Source: Gigaspora rosea
Taxonomy: Eukaryota; Glomeromycota; Glomeromycetes; Diversisporales; Gigasporaceae
DNA length: 64,000 nt
NCBI GenBank assembly: GCA_003550325.1
Contig: QKWP01000576.1
Span: forward strand, 54,941-118,940
Reading direction: 5' to 3'
Shown here: positions 23,446-35,424 of the stretch, in pieces
Numbering within the stretch: the stretch's first letter is position 1
Layout of the letters: the number at the start of each line of letters is the position of its first letter
Notes under the pieces: generated by a model
What the model saw: only the letters and a program-made list of their open reading frames with translations
What the model was told of the DNA's origin: nothing
Database searches by the model: none
Position numbers and translations under genes: made by a program

Positions 23446-23589
23446 TGCTGAGTGGCAGCCGAATTAAAAGAATCAGGGCTTAGATTATGTTCATGTTATA
23501 AAATTCTGTATATCAAAATTGTACTATTTTGACTAGTTTAAAATTATATAAACACATTAAAAGACAATAATATATTTGCAGTATCTAGA

Positions 23590-26224
23590 ATGAAAATATT
23601 ATCATTCAAACTTCATATTCGTCAACTAAAACGATACCGCATTTTATTAATTAACTTAACAATTTTCTTGACATATATTATTATTACTCACAATGATGTA
23701 GCTATGAATAAGATTCGTCGGGATTGGATAAGAGATATCACACCTACTACCACGCTAACCACCACGGTTCCCACTCCTAATATCACGCTTACCACCACGC
23801 TTCCCACTACTAGCATTCCTGTCGCCACGCCGGTGAATATAAATCTTACTTTTGAGCGATCTTCAATGCAATGGCTCTTTCCACTTCAAGTTGGAACACC
23901 ATTTCAAGCATTAAATGTACCAATTATTTCGACATCTAGCTTACTCTGGGTTGTTAGTCAACTTTGCATGAGCCCATTTGGAGATGCTTGCAATGTACGA
24001 ACAACAAACTTTTTCAATACATCCTTATCGAATACTATCTCGGGAAAGTTTGATGAATTCACGTTTAAGTATATCAACGGAAGTGAAATTATAGCTATAT
24101 GGGCAAATGATACAATTACAATGAATAATCAAACACTTGAACAAGCGGCAATTGGATTGCCTAAGGACATGAATGGAAACGAAAGCAATATCATCATTCC
24201 AGATACAATTAATGGACAAATAGGAATTAATCCTTACCAAAATGTAATTATCTTTTTATTCTTAATTACTTGCTTCTTATTTATTTATTTACTATATAAA
24301 ATTTAACTTGGATATAAATAGTATATACTAGACCGTTTTGCTGTGAGTAATTAAATGCTTTCCATAATTTTGCTTCCCAGAAAAATCTTTTAACAATAAA
24401 ATTATGTCATTTAGAATGAAATTGTGGGAATTGCTCTTACAATCCCCAGCAATGATAGTGATAGTTATGGAGGAATAATTACATTTGGAGGAGTAGATCC
24501 AACATATATTATAGGTTTGTTACAAATTTTTAACCTTTTTATTGCTGCTGTTAGAACTCATATCGACGCAATTATACGCCTCTGTGGATTGATAAAATTC
24601 TTTATCCGGCAAACTCATATGATTATGAAATTATATCTTGTTATTTTTTTTCATGTACCACGATGTAAGGCCACGCAAAGTTAATTTTTCGTTTTGTATA
24701 ACTCGCCGACCCAAATTTCAAAAAAAAAAAAAAATCTTTTTTAAATTCCATTGTGCCTATTATTCCATTTTGCTATTTAATGTGTCACCCGATTTAGCCT
24801 TAATTTCCGGAATTACCCAATATGTCCGATAAAAAAAACACAAAATTTTCTGATTCAAATCGAAAAATTAACTTTATGTGGACTTAAATGTGAACATAAT
24901 CTATTAATTTACTGTAGATAAAAAAAAAGGCCCGCCGACTGGAATTATTAACTTTGCGTGGCCTAAACATGTTTATTCAAATTAAAACTCAGCCGATAAC
25001 TCCCTACGTATGAATGATAAAATTGCCGGGTAACACCATTAATTGGGTAAATTTCAATTTTTGCCCAATAATGTATACTTGTTTATTAAACATGTAAAAC
25101 CTTTATATGAAATGCTATAGTAAGAATTGGTTATTAAAAATTGGATACGTGTCATTTCACCGACGTTTTATTTCTTCTACAATCAATTCACCGGCGAGTT
25201 TATTTCACCACCATTATTTCACCAACAGCTCATCTCACAGACAAGATTTTTTAAAAATTGCACTTAACTTTATTTCTAAACCTGACTCTAACGACAATGA
25301 TCGAAATTGCTTTTTCGGTGAAATGACTGTCTGTGAAATAATTGTCAGTGAAATAACATGCCGGTAAAGAATTGTCGGCGAAATACGCATCACCAAAAAA
25401 AATCCTGGTCGATATATATCTATGTTTATCTTTTTTCATTTATTTATTTATCTACTTAAATTTTGCTAATCCACTTAGATGGAGTAATAACAATTAAAAT
25501 TTTTATAGAAAAGTCAACTATAAAAGTATTAGCTGTAAAACTATAAGTAAAAAAAAGAGAAATCATAGTGTATAATTAGATATTTGTACTGTAATTTATT
25601 TATCTTACATTGTGACATTTAACAAATAAAAATATAGGGAATAATGAAAGCAACATTGTATATTATCCGTTCCTTCCTTTCACAGAAACAGAACAACCAA
25701 TTCGGCTTCCTGTTATTATACATGTAAATGGTGCACCACTTGATTATCCTGGAATAGCTTCATTTAATAATGAAATTCAAACCATTCAGTTTGATGATAG
25801 ACTTGCCGCTTTTATTCTAGGTTTATTACCTGGAGGAAGTTATAGTAATGGATCAGCAACAGTAAATTGTGACATTTCATCTTCTTTTGATATATCTTTT
25901 GAGTTGGGAAATCAGACTAATAATCAAAAATGGAGACTACCACCATTTGCAATTCCTAATGAACTTATTAGTGGAAATCTATGTTCATCTACAATTACTG
26001 GTGGTGCTGTCGATACTAATTCTTGGATATTTGGAAGTGCTTTTATAACGGTAATTTTATAGTAATATGTTTATATTTAATTATATCACATTTTTATTAT
26101 TAATTAAAATTATTTTCTTTATTATTGAAAGAAATTTTATATGGTCTTTGACCAAGCAAAATCACAATTGGGTATTGCGAATCGAAGTGATATTAATTAT
26201 GGTGATTCACCTATGTGTATGTAG
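23590..26224 (+). CDS. Pepsin-family (A1) protein lacking both catalytic motifs
   Basis: Four exons join cleanly with GT-AG borders and no stop: 23590-24243, 24415-24514, 25638-26050, 26132-26224, giving 419 residues. Residues 17-32 are a hydrophobic signal anchor, and 51-80 form a Thr/Pro-rich stalk. A bilobal aspartic-protease fold follows: LQVGTPFQALNV, then ISTSSLLWVVS (113-123) where active members have DTGSSxLWV. Later come GGIITFGGVDP (exon 2), VNCDISSSFDISFELG (exon 3), WIFGSAFIT across the last splice and YMVFDQAKSQLGIAN, the classic C-terminal block. The second DTG/DSG site is also absent (GIASFNNEIQT, around 290-299). The paired cysteines are kept (C126/C134 and the C-terminal pair). 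It is probably membrane-anchored or secreted, and a non-catalytic binding role is inferred. Intron 2 is 1.1 kb and holds a MITE and another inverted repeat. Confidence 0.8.
24669..24963. mobile_element. PIF/Harbinger-type MITE in intron 2 of the protease-like gene
   Basis: A 295-bp element flanked by TAA at 24666-24668 and 24964-24966. The inverted ends match exactly at GGCCACGCAAAGTTAAT. The interior contains CGCCGACC, poly-A runs and ACCCGATTTAGCCTTAATTT. Related sequence lies at 51280-51850. Confidence 0.85.
25140..25400. repeat. Imperfect inverted repeat of TTTCACCGACA motifs
   Basis: The left half has TTTCACCGAC, TTCACCGGCG, TTTCACCACC and ATTTCACCAACA. The right half carries the inverse words GGTGAAATGACTGTCTGTG, AGTGAAATAAC and GTCGGCGAAAT. 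It forms a ~260-bp foldback within intron 2. Similar GTCGGTGAAATAAT words occur at 26600-26680, so this is a dispersed family. Confidence 0.6.
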
Positions 26225-26330
26225 GGGGAATGTAGCATAGTAATATCGTTATTTTTTTAAAAAAGAGTAGTTATACAAAATGATAAATTATAATATATTA
26301 CTTACTTAGTATAGATAATAAAAATATTTA

Positions 26331-26765
26331 ATTTAATTATTATTGGTACATTACCGCGAATTAACGCTCACCTGTGCGGTATTTCGATAATCTACGCGTA
26401 TTTTGAGCGCGTACATGTGCGTTATTCCGAAGAAAGAACAAATTTTTCACGTGTTATGCATTCGCTTATACGACATACAATTATATCAGTTCCGATCAAC
26501 TAACTTAACTCATGTCATAGACAAAGTAATTCTAACCTTTGTCGTTAAGGTTAAGCTTAGGATTAGAGTTAAGGTTAGTACAGTTTATAAAAAAAAACTT
26601 GTCTGCGAAATCATTGCCGGTGAAACATAAATTAATCTTGATAGAATGTAAGTTCTTTGAAGTAATTGTCGGTGAAATAATACGAAGCCCGACTATATAA
26701 AGTGCGCGCTATTTTGGGACGCGCATGGGTGTTATTTTGAAACCAGTATACTATTTTTACAGCTG
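26331..26765. mobile_element. Probable non-autonomous TIR element
   Basis: Both ends carry CG-rich words in inverse orientation (GCTCACCTGTGCG on the left; CGCGCATGGGTGTTATTTTG on the right). The right end resembles the subterminal part of the 16721-17524 element (AAATAATGCCCATG...AAATAGTGCACAC). The middle has TTTGTCGTTAAGGTTAAG and the GTCGGTGAAATAAT motif. Exact ends are uncertain. Confidence 0.4.
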
Positions 26766-27130
26766 ATTTGAAAATTAGTGGGACACGTTATGAATTTTGT
26801 GATGATCATCCAAATTTCGGTAATTATTTTTCGGTCGGTCGATATATTATCACGATATGTTCACTTTTATTCATTTTAAATCGTTCATGTTGTTCTGACC
26901 CAGTTTGAACTTCGTATAAACCTCCCGTGTCGTGATTATCCCGATTTCACATGATCATCAACCGGAGCACTCATATCACACATCATTAATATTACCCCAT
27001 CATCCCTTAGTATCTTTACATCACAATGTCGTTTCGCTTCATTTCCCTTTACTATTATAAAACACCCCTTTACTATCGTTTTACTCCCTTCATCCTGTAA
27101 TCGTTTGGAGCTTTAAATTGGCACTATTGT
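26766..27130. other. Intergenic, nothing recognised
   Basis: Slightly less AT-rich than the surroundings, but no gene or repeat could be supported. Confidence 0.4.
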
Positions 27131-28139
27131 CTATATTGTTTTATCGCTCTCCCATTCAGCATCACCTTTATTGTCCACTCTTTCATCATAACTTCCCAAG
27201 ACCATTCGTCCCGTCAGCATTTGCCACGCCTTTTTCATCACCGGTTTCATTTTTATAACAATCGTCAAGATCATTTTGTCTCCAGTCGAGCCATCACCTT
27301 CAGCAGAATTCAAATTCCATTCAAATATCTTTTGTTTATTAATTTCAACTCCAATCATGATGAAGACATTTTTGTTTATCCTTTTCTGCACCAATCTTGT
27401 TCGATAACAATATCCAACATTAGACGTTTCATCAACATTGCTCATTCCAGCAGCTTTTTTTGCAGACCTCATCATCCGCTCTAGCTTTCGCTCCAATCAT
27501 GTGATCATTCTTGCTGTTAGAATCCCTTGGATCTTCTTTCACCATTCGAATATTGGGAAGTGCTCTTTTTCCAATTCTCTCGTTTGTGCTCAGCCCATTC
27601 GTTTTACTATCTTTGTTTTCATCCGGAATTTCATATGTTTCATCGAATGGATTCTCCAATCCTACAAAGGGCGATCTCAAATTGTTTTTCCATCGATAAT
27701 TTCCTCATCTTTACTGTGTGAACTTTACCTTTGACATTCCAAATTCCTTTGCGATCTACGACTTGTCAATGCATTACTCCATTAAATCCGTCGATTCCAG
27801 TGGATGTTTCATAAGGGCACTGTTTCATCAGCACGACTTGATTTTATCGAATTTTCGATAACGACTGAATTTCTTACATTCATTCCTTTCAATATCAATT
27901 CCATTCTTATTTCCAATATCAGCTGATCTCTGACTATGGATGAATTCTTTGGGTTCATTATTTGCGATTCCATTGCTATTTTCATCACAAGGATCAACCT
28001 TATATGTTCCAGCAGCATTACTCAGTCCTTCTGATTTTTGATGGTAAGCGAATGCTTTGTTTTCTTCTTTTTCAACTCTAGTTCCGATTTCATAGTCTTT
28101 TATTATCCAAATTAACCCTAAACAATAACTACTTATCAA
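27131..28139 (-). pseudogene. Sel1-repeat gene remnant
   Basis: Decayed Sel1-repeat coding DNA read on the minus strand in at least three frames. Recognisable pieces include IGTRVEKEENKAFAYHQKSE, SNAAGTYKVDPCDENSNGI, EPKEFIHSQRSADIGNKNGI, VGYCYRTRL and VEINKQKIFEWNLNSAEGD. These follow the Sel1 pattern GxGVxKDxxKAxxYxxKAAxxGxxxAxxxLG. Several frameshifts and stops separate about six to eight units. No start or stop of the original gene can be placed. It is a host gene family, abundant in this kind of genome. The plus-strand frames here are mirror images. Confidence 0.65.
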
Positions 28140-29880
28140 AAAAAGCTAATACGCCTAGATGATGTCCTCCATAAAGGGAGGTTTATAATCAAAAAAAAAA
28201 AAAGCTAAGAAATGCACCAAAATTTTTTGAAAATTTCATGTTAAAATAATTAAAATTTCCAGCTTCAGCTGCGACATTTGATCATACAATATTGGGTGAT
28301 TTATATCATTGGAATAATTCATATTCAAATTAATAAAATTTAAAATCCGCATTTCGCACTAAGATTTTGCTACATATTAAATGAATGTTTCAATTAATTA
28401 CACTAATTTTAAACTGCACCACTTGAGTGATATCTGGATTATAGGAAATTATATCAAGGGAGACTCCGAACGTTCAGCAAACTCGTTCGTTTATCGTCTT
28501 TGACAATTAGTGATTATCGTTTAATCTCGATAAAAATCTTGATGAAAAAAAAAATGTGAACTGTTAAAATCCATAAAATAGGATATAAATTTACGCGCAA
28601 AGATGTTTCAAAATTCATTTTTATTATCATATTTTTTAATGCACTACGAATACAGAAACGTTAAAATGTGAAATTTTAATCCACTCAAATAAATCGAAAT
28701 AAATTGTTTGCTCAATTTAGAACAAATAAAATAAGATCAATCGGATTTAGGCTTTTAATGTACAATAATTGAATTGAATTACGTCAATTATGTCATTAAC
28801 TTATTTATTATTTTCTCCTCTCATTGCGTTTTTTGGCTACCCGGTATATAAATGATCAAATAACTCAATAACTCAAATACCTCAGTCATTTGTAGATGGC
28901 CTAGTCATTTAGTCATTGGTCATTTGTAAATGACCAAATCCAATGGCCAAAAATGACTGGCCATTTCGAGGTCATTTAAAATTAAACAAATCACCCGGTA
29001 ATTTACCAACCCTGCTCAGATAAATATAGTGTTTCGGAAGAAAAAAAGGCTCAGGGCCAAGAATTTTCGACAAACGTGATTATCTTAAAATTTAGGTCGA
29101 CGTTAACACCACGGTTTATCTTGACTCGCTGATTCGTATGGTTGCTTGCACGTCATATGAAAATAATATAACGGGTATTTGAAATTTTTAATAATACTTG
29201 AATGACTATGATTCGAGGTAAGCATGTACGTACTGTACGTACTGTGCATATAGTTCTGGAAAAAGTATTTGCGATTTCTAAATACAAATACAAATATATA
29301 TATTCTATAATATTACATTTTTAATAAAGAAATGATAAATATATAAGCAAAATCAATTACATACTTTATTCAGAACTAGACTATAAATCTTCATAATTGA
29401 ATCATATTTATTTATCAGTTTTTGGCCATGTAACATGTCTACCGGGTTGTTTCTGCATGTATAAAATTAAAATAGCAATGTTCAAACGTAAATTGGATGT
29501 TGATTCTTAAAGACCTGATCATCATTGAACTGAAATTATTTTGAATACTGTTCACAAGAGAAATTTGCTTTTCGGCGAAATCATTATTTTAACACCTTTT
29601 GCTTCGAATGTTTTCCAAACAAAAAACGGGTTTGTTCCCAAGGCGGTTGTGTAATTGTCGTACCAGATAATTTTACGCGCTTCGTTCTTAAAGTCTTCAA
29701 TTGATTAATTCTACAATATGTCGTGTCTGAAGTTAGCACTCGCAACTTCAGGCACCTGAAGTTATAAATTACCTAGTTAACGCGTGCAAGATGATCTAAT
29801 TTTAGGGCTAATTTCAGTCAATGCACTTTAGGCACGGCAGAAATACTACAAAAATGGTATAGTCACAGCCAGGACGAACA
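28140..29880. other. Gene-poor DNA with a possible hAT-like relic
   Basis: No gene supported. At about 28905-29012 a sequence rich in TCATTTGTAAATGACC-type palindromic words ends CACCCGGTAATTTACCAACC followed by CTG; the inverse (CAGGGTTGGTAAATTACCGG) resembles a hAT terminus. The opposite end near 28830 (GGCTACCCGG) is only a partial match. The segment at 28215-28290 (AAATTTCATGTTAAAATAAT and on) is repeated with changes at 59195-59260. Confidence 0.4.
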
Positions 29881-29883
29881 GAG

Positions 29884-30895
29884 GTATTTGTATAGTATTT
29901 GAAATCTGCTGTCGAATGGACAATTTAGTGTTGGAAACCGCTACAGAATTGACATAGGCACGGACAAAGATGAAAAAAGGCGCTGAGTGGTATTTGAAAT
30001 CTGCTAAAGGTGGTAATTCGAATGGGCAATATAATTTCGCGACGTGTTACCATGATGGCATAGACACAGACAGAGATGAAAAAATGGCATTTGAGTGCAT
30101 TCGAAATCTGCCGAAGGTGGCAATTCAAATGGACAATTGGATCCTGGAATATGTTACGATAATGGTATATAGGCACAGTTAAGGATGAAAAAAGTATTTG
30201 AGCGGTGTTTGAAATCTGCTGAGGTGGAAATTCGAATGGACAATTTAGTGTAATTTAGTGTTGGAACCTGTTACAAAATGGCATAGGCACATACAAGGAT
30301 AAAAAAAAACATTTGAGTAGTATTTAAAATCTGCCGAAGATGCCAATTATTTCACTCAATATAATACCACGACGCGTTATCGGCACAGCATAGACACAGC
30401 TAAGGATGGACAAAAGGCGTTTGAGTGGTATGAAAAGCAATAAATGTCAAAGAGCAGAAACTCGTAATGATTCTCTAAAAAAATTATTGTTTGGTAATAA
30501 TCTATTAATTTCATGGATTCCATTTACTGAACTGAATTTAGAGAAAAAATTGGAAAAGATGGATTTGCCATCTCCACCTTTTATTTACATAGTAGGAATA
30601 TAATGCTTATATAGGTGATTTAGGATTTGCAACATCGCTTAATAAAACATTAGATAAAGAATCTGGAGGTGTTTATGGAGCTATAGCATCGGAAGTTTTG
30701 CAAGAAAATCAAAGCATAGATATTAATTCTTTTGGAATGATTAAGATTTCTACCGACTATTTTTAAAGTCACTACACCAATGCTATGTAAATCTTTTAAA
30801 GATATGTTGGAATAAGATCCAGAAAAACGACCAACTAATTAAATTCACGAAGGTGAAAAAATTTTGGATGAATTTTTAAGATCCGATAAAGAATG
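29884..30895 (+). pseudogene. Sel1-repeat/protein-kinase gene remnant
   Basis: Two host domains in one broken locus. From 29884 to 30440, five or so Sel1 units are visible (EWYLKSAKGGNSNGQYNFAT, CYHDGIDTDRDEKMAFECIR) with repeated GATGAAAAAA starts. From 30505 on comes kinase-like sequence: FTELNLEKKLEKM aligns with the glycine-rich-loop region. IGDLGFATSL (30610 on) corresponds to the DFG region (DLG). GGVYGAIASEVLQENQSIDI and NSFGMIKIST match the APE/YSFG part, and DPEKRPTN the end of the C-lobe. The segment between loop and DLG is missing, so the kinase is internally deleted as well as frameshifted. Sel1 plus kinase genes are a large Glomeromycotina family. Confidence 0.65.
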
Positions 30896-30899
30896 ATGA

Positions 30900-31738
30900 T
30901 TGAAAATAACGACTTTAACAATATAGAAAAAGATTGTACGATTTATACTAGCGAATTCATTCTATTAACCACAGTCACTTGAACACGTAACCACTTACTA
31001 ATAACATAAGAACATAAGAAAATAATGTTAAACAATATATATATACTGTATTAATTTTATTCTAAATAAAATACAACTTACGTCTTGGGTATGAAATGTT
31101 ATATCATATGAAATATAAAAATTAGTTGTATTACTGAAAACGATTTTAATATTTTGCTAAATTCCAAATGAACTTACGGCATAATTGGTGTACGAATCCG
31201 CTCGATTTAGATTAATTCCGATCCAACTGAATTTAGAACTCTTAAAATTTCTTATTATAATTTAACCAGAAAATATAATTATGGAAAACGTCTTGTTTGA
31301 ATAATGAATATTATAAAATTAAGTTTATTAATATTCTTGTTGAAAATTTGGATTCATATTTGTCTATATATATATATGACATATTATTGATGGTGTTATA
31401 ATTACATTTAAATATTAAGTATGCTTATGCTAACACAGTATGAACAAGATTTGATAATATTAGGAAAAATCTATTAACTTAAAAACATAATTAAAAATTA
31501 TTATACTCAAATTTGGTAATAGATAAATAATTTATAAAATAGTAAAATTGTTCCAAATTATATATCTCATAAAAAACTGAATCAAATATTTAAACTTTCA
31601 GTCTTTTAAAGATCGAACCATATGCAAATTTACACAAACTTAATACCATCATATAATGAATAGTCCTCTTATGTTCCATCAAGCACCTTTCAATTTCAAC
31701 ATTTAACGCCAAACCCATTCTTCTCTTTCACTCCTATT
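30900..31738. other. AT-rich intergenic, no gene seen
   Basis: No open frame, tRNA or clear inverted repeat could be supported between the kinase remnant and the PH-domain pseudogene. Confidence 0.4.
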
Positions 31739-31740
31739 CC

Positions 31741-34700
31741 TAGCTCAAAATATCATAACTTTACCAACAGAATCTAACGTTGCTTTTTTTCGAAATTCCA
31801 CACCAATAGCTCCAGATCTTTTGATTACATGATGTTTATTACCTTGCCAAACAACTAATGTACATTCATCATCTTCATCAAAACAACACATTCCATCACT
31901 GTATATTCTTGGAAAATTTTGCATCTCAGTGCTTACACGATTTAAATTTCTGGAATAGGACAAGTTATTTGACCCGAGTATACATAACAATCTAATAGAT
32001 TGATGGTGCCTTTCCGCCTATGATAACACCGGCGATTTTTTCTTCCAGTTGTCGATCAAAGAATAAAGTCGATAAAATATTAAGTAACCTCTTGTTAAGG
32101 CATGATAATAATTATTAAATGTACCATAATTATGAAATTTTTGATGTAATAATCCGGATTTCTATAAAGAATTTTAAATTAAAAGAATATTACAAACCCT
32201 ATTTTTTTAGAATAGAATTTTTAATAAATGTCGTGGATGAGGTTGAAAATTTTAGAAATGAAGTTGAAATTAAAAAAACCCCATTAATTGATCATCGACA
32301 TTATCCTCGACAATAAACACCTTACCGTAATACCTAGACATCCATTTAGAATACACCAGTGCCAAATTGTAGGATTGGCATATGATCGAAAATTATCCCA
32401 ATTTCCACGAATACCATCACCTATATTTGCGCTATTATCATCATAATTATTAAACTGATTTATTTTAAAAGTATTAATTTGAATTTTTACGTCATCAGCA
32501 ACTCGAGCTTTCCAATATTTGATAAACGCATCGAGACAATTTACCCATTCTTTCCCTATAACAATTATGAAACAATAATAAAACAATAAAATAATGAAAT
32601 GATGTTAAAAATAATAAATAAATCGTGAACTAGCGGGATAAAATATTTGACATTCAAATAGACAACCTCCAAAACAATAGACATTCCATTCATCATGACC
32701 AGTTCAAAAGGACAACCTTTTCCTTCAGATTTAGGCTCTTTAGATTGATCTTCTGCGTGATCATTTTCACAAGCATCCTCACTATTATCGTCCATTAAAG
32801 ATCTTACTTCTTTGACATCAATCAAATTAATGAATCCGTATGCGTTTATAATTTGTTTAATCCGTCTTTTACTATTCGCCTTAAGAAAAGCATCTACGTA
32901 TTGTGGTCCTTAAGCATGTGGAGAAACAGCATATATTAATGGTCGTTTATGATTTGTTTTATCGTCCTCCATCGAGCCAGAACAAGAACCAGAACCAGCT
33001 TCAAGTGACGATGATGGTGGTGGTGGTGGACTTGCGATGAACGGTTTCAAAAAAAAAAAAAAAAACAAATAATAATCATTTGATGAAAAGTACAGTCGTT
33101 TTGACCTGTTTTTACAACCTTTTTCGTTTGTAACTCTAATAAGATATCCTTCAACTGGTGGTGGTTCCTAAGTCACGAATAATTGACAAAATTAATTGTG
33201 GATAGTTGTCAAAATAAATAAATTAAGATTAAATCAACATTAAATCAAACGATTATGTGTGTATACCTGCAACTTTGTTTCATCAGGTAGCGTTACGGAT
33301 TTTGGATAATGTTCTGTGCACCGTAATTGTAGTTAATGGGTCTATTAAAATGAATATGAAAGGGATAATATATTTAAAAATACGTAATTTTGATAAACAA
33401 AATTCGATATAAATAAAATAAAATAAAATAAAATAAAACCATACCCTTTCAATAAATTGAGGACACGCTAATAAATCACTTCTATCTTTTTCATCATCAT
33501 CATTTTTCTCCCAAACAATCCATTCTATCCGATCATATCTTTTCCAACATAATCTCATATCACTATTTTGTAACCATTCATTCAACACATCCTCCAATTC
33601 GTTTATACCACTCAATTCATCCAAAACAGTATTAGTTATTTTTTCAGCAGCAATTTTGAATGCTTGCCTTACATCTTTTAACGGAATTTGTACTCAAACA
33701 TCCAGATCAGGTACAACTACATCACAAACAGAAGGTAATGGTTTCACGGATGGTTCCGTAAGCAAATTATATAAAGCACGATACCATCCAACACTTAGAA
33801 ATAAGTTTTTGGTCGAAATATCAATACTTTCATTCCGTAATCATTTGGAGTAGCCAAATCTAATGTGTAATCGACTGGTGAATAGAGAGATAACCGAGTT
33901 GAAGAAGAAAAAATCAGTTGATCAACAGCTTTTTTCTGAAAAATTAGAACCATTAAAACACGATTTTTTTTGATTGTAATAAATTTTTCAAAAACTTTGA
34001 AAATAATATAAAAATTTATCGTAAGATTTACCTTATTTTTATAAAACTCAATTCTATCAGGTTTTAACTTCACATTATATTCTCTCCATCCTGAGGAATT
34101 AGTGAAATATGCCTTGAAGTAGATTCATTATACATTCTTGGAACACCTGAATGATATACACGCTCGATCCTAATCAATATACAATCCTCTTCGATGATAG
34201 TTCCTGGTTAATAAACAGGAATATCAAAATACCCAGCATCTGAATTAACATTAGCATTATTTGCATCAGAATTCGGATCATTTAATTCATCATGATTTAT
34301 AGGAATATTTGACAAATTTATTGATGATATTGAAGCATCATCATGTTGACTGTTATCTTCTTCAAGAGTAGAGTTAACAACCGAAAGAGTTGGATGTAAA
34401 TGTAATGGTAATGTCTGAGAATGATGACTTTTTGAATTAAGCAAACGAGGATTGTGTGGTGGTGTAACTGGGTATTTTTTCATATTTTCGGATGGAGTAT
34501 TAAAAGACCTCTCTGATCATTGTTGGACAGTTCACATCTGATTCTGTAATTTCTAACTCTTCCACATCTTGTGGTTCTTCAACAAGGAAAGGTGCATCAG
34601 TTATCTTATTTTGGCTTTTTGCTATATTTCAAAATATGTTAAGAAATATGTTAAGAGATGACATTAAAAAAAAAATATAATATCAAATAATTATTACCTT

Positions 34701-34790
34701 TGATCATCAGAGGTATTATAATCGAGAGAAGTCATATTATTTGGTCCAACAACATCAGATTCAGCTCTAAAGTTTTTCTTCTTCTTGTAC
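31741..34790 (-). pseudogene. PH-domain protein gene (Spo71/Mug56-like), broken
   Basis: Multi-exon gene on the minus strand, recognisable as a fungal protein with tandem pleckstrin-homology domains. The N-terminal part holds MKKYPVTPPHNPRLL and an acidic Ser/Asn linker (34483-34208). EYNVKLKPDRIEFYKNK begins a PH-like fold, followed by STRLSLYSPVDYTLDLATPN. LQNSDMRLCWKRYDRIEWIV and KGCPFELVMMNGMSI are linker/PH segments. IKYWKARVADDVK, FRSYANPTIWHWCILNGCLG, YYHALTRGYLIFY and FPRIYSDGMCCFDEDDECTL to IGVEFRKKATLDSVGKVMIF form the last PH region. In Spo71-type proteins these domains bind the forming spore membrane (established for yeast); here only the family is inferred. Breaks include a one-base frameshift near 34110 between IERVYHSG and SSGWREYNVK, stops around 31985-32060 and at 32910, and an aberrant stop after VGKVMIF. 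Confidence 0.55.
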
Positions 34791-34899
34791 CATGATGTAC
34801 AGCCTTTTCACTTTTAGAGAACCATAAAGACTTTTTTTTATAATTTCAATTTGCCCGAGTCGGACCAATAAAGACTCTTCGAGAAGTCGAATGGTGATG

Positions 34900-35010
34900 T
34901 CAAAAATCTGAAGAGATAGGTAATGCTTGTGGAATAACGGATGATGAATATAGTCATAATCATGGAATTGGAGTTGAAAAGACATTTGATCTTGATAAGT
35001 TATGAGGCTC
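34900..35010 (+). pseudogene. Tiny Sel1 unit relic
   Basis: The plus strand reads ITDDEYSHNHGIGVEKTFDL, one Sel1-like unit, isolated between the PH pseudogene and intergenic DNA. It is too short to say more. Confidence 0.35.
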
Positions 35011-35213
35011 CCCACTCAGAGAATGTTGTGGAACCATTGGTTAAACGAATCTCGAGTTCTTGTACGGGAAACATCAGGATCTGTCAACATTGTTCAAAGA
35101 GGTCGAAGGAAAGTGATGGGCTATTGTAATCTTAATTATTAATTTAGTATTGGGTTTTTACTAAAACAACCCGTAAATATACAAGAGTATGATATCAAAA
35201 ATTCCTTTAACGT

Positions 35214-35258
35214 AGGAGAAGGAGGGATTCGAACCCTCGCAGACTTTAGTTACTCTGA
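35214..35258 (-). tRNA. 3' half of a type II tRNA (tRNA-Leu-like), partial
   Basis: On the minus strand this reads a T arm GAGGG-TTCGAAT-CCCTC with a perfect stem and B box (GGTTCGAATCC), followed by CTTCTCC as the acceptor 3' strand. Upstream, AACTAAAGTCTGC resembles a long variable arm. The matching 5' half (starting GGAGAAG) and an A box are not found upstream, so it is a truncated copy. The Leu assignment is inference from the arm pattern. Confidence 0.45.
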
Positions 35259-35424
35259 AATAAAAAGTTGTATAATATAAGTTATAACTTCGTTTGAATT
35301 TTACTTATAAATAAAGCACAAAGAAATTATTTAAACAAAAATTGAAGGCAACATTTTATACTGTTTTAGTACTAGCGCGTACATGATGTGTCATGATTAG
35401 AGCCGCAGACATTAGAACATCAGG

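Noticed and set aside
24424-24832. Open frames beyond the small second exon of the protease-like gene
   Set aside because: Only the first 30 or so residues are pepsin-like; the rest lies in the intron and its MITE.
27221-27734. Several plus-strand open frames
   Set aside because: They are the mirror of Sel1-type coding remnants on the minus strand and show no protein character of their own.
32119-33853. Plus-strand frames over the PH-domain pseudogene
   Set aside because: The recognisable protein is on the minus strand; these are shadows.
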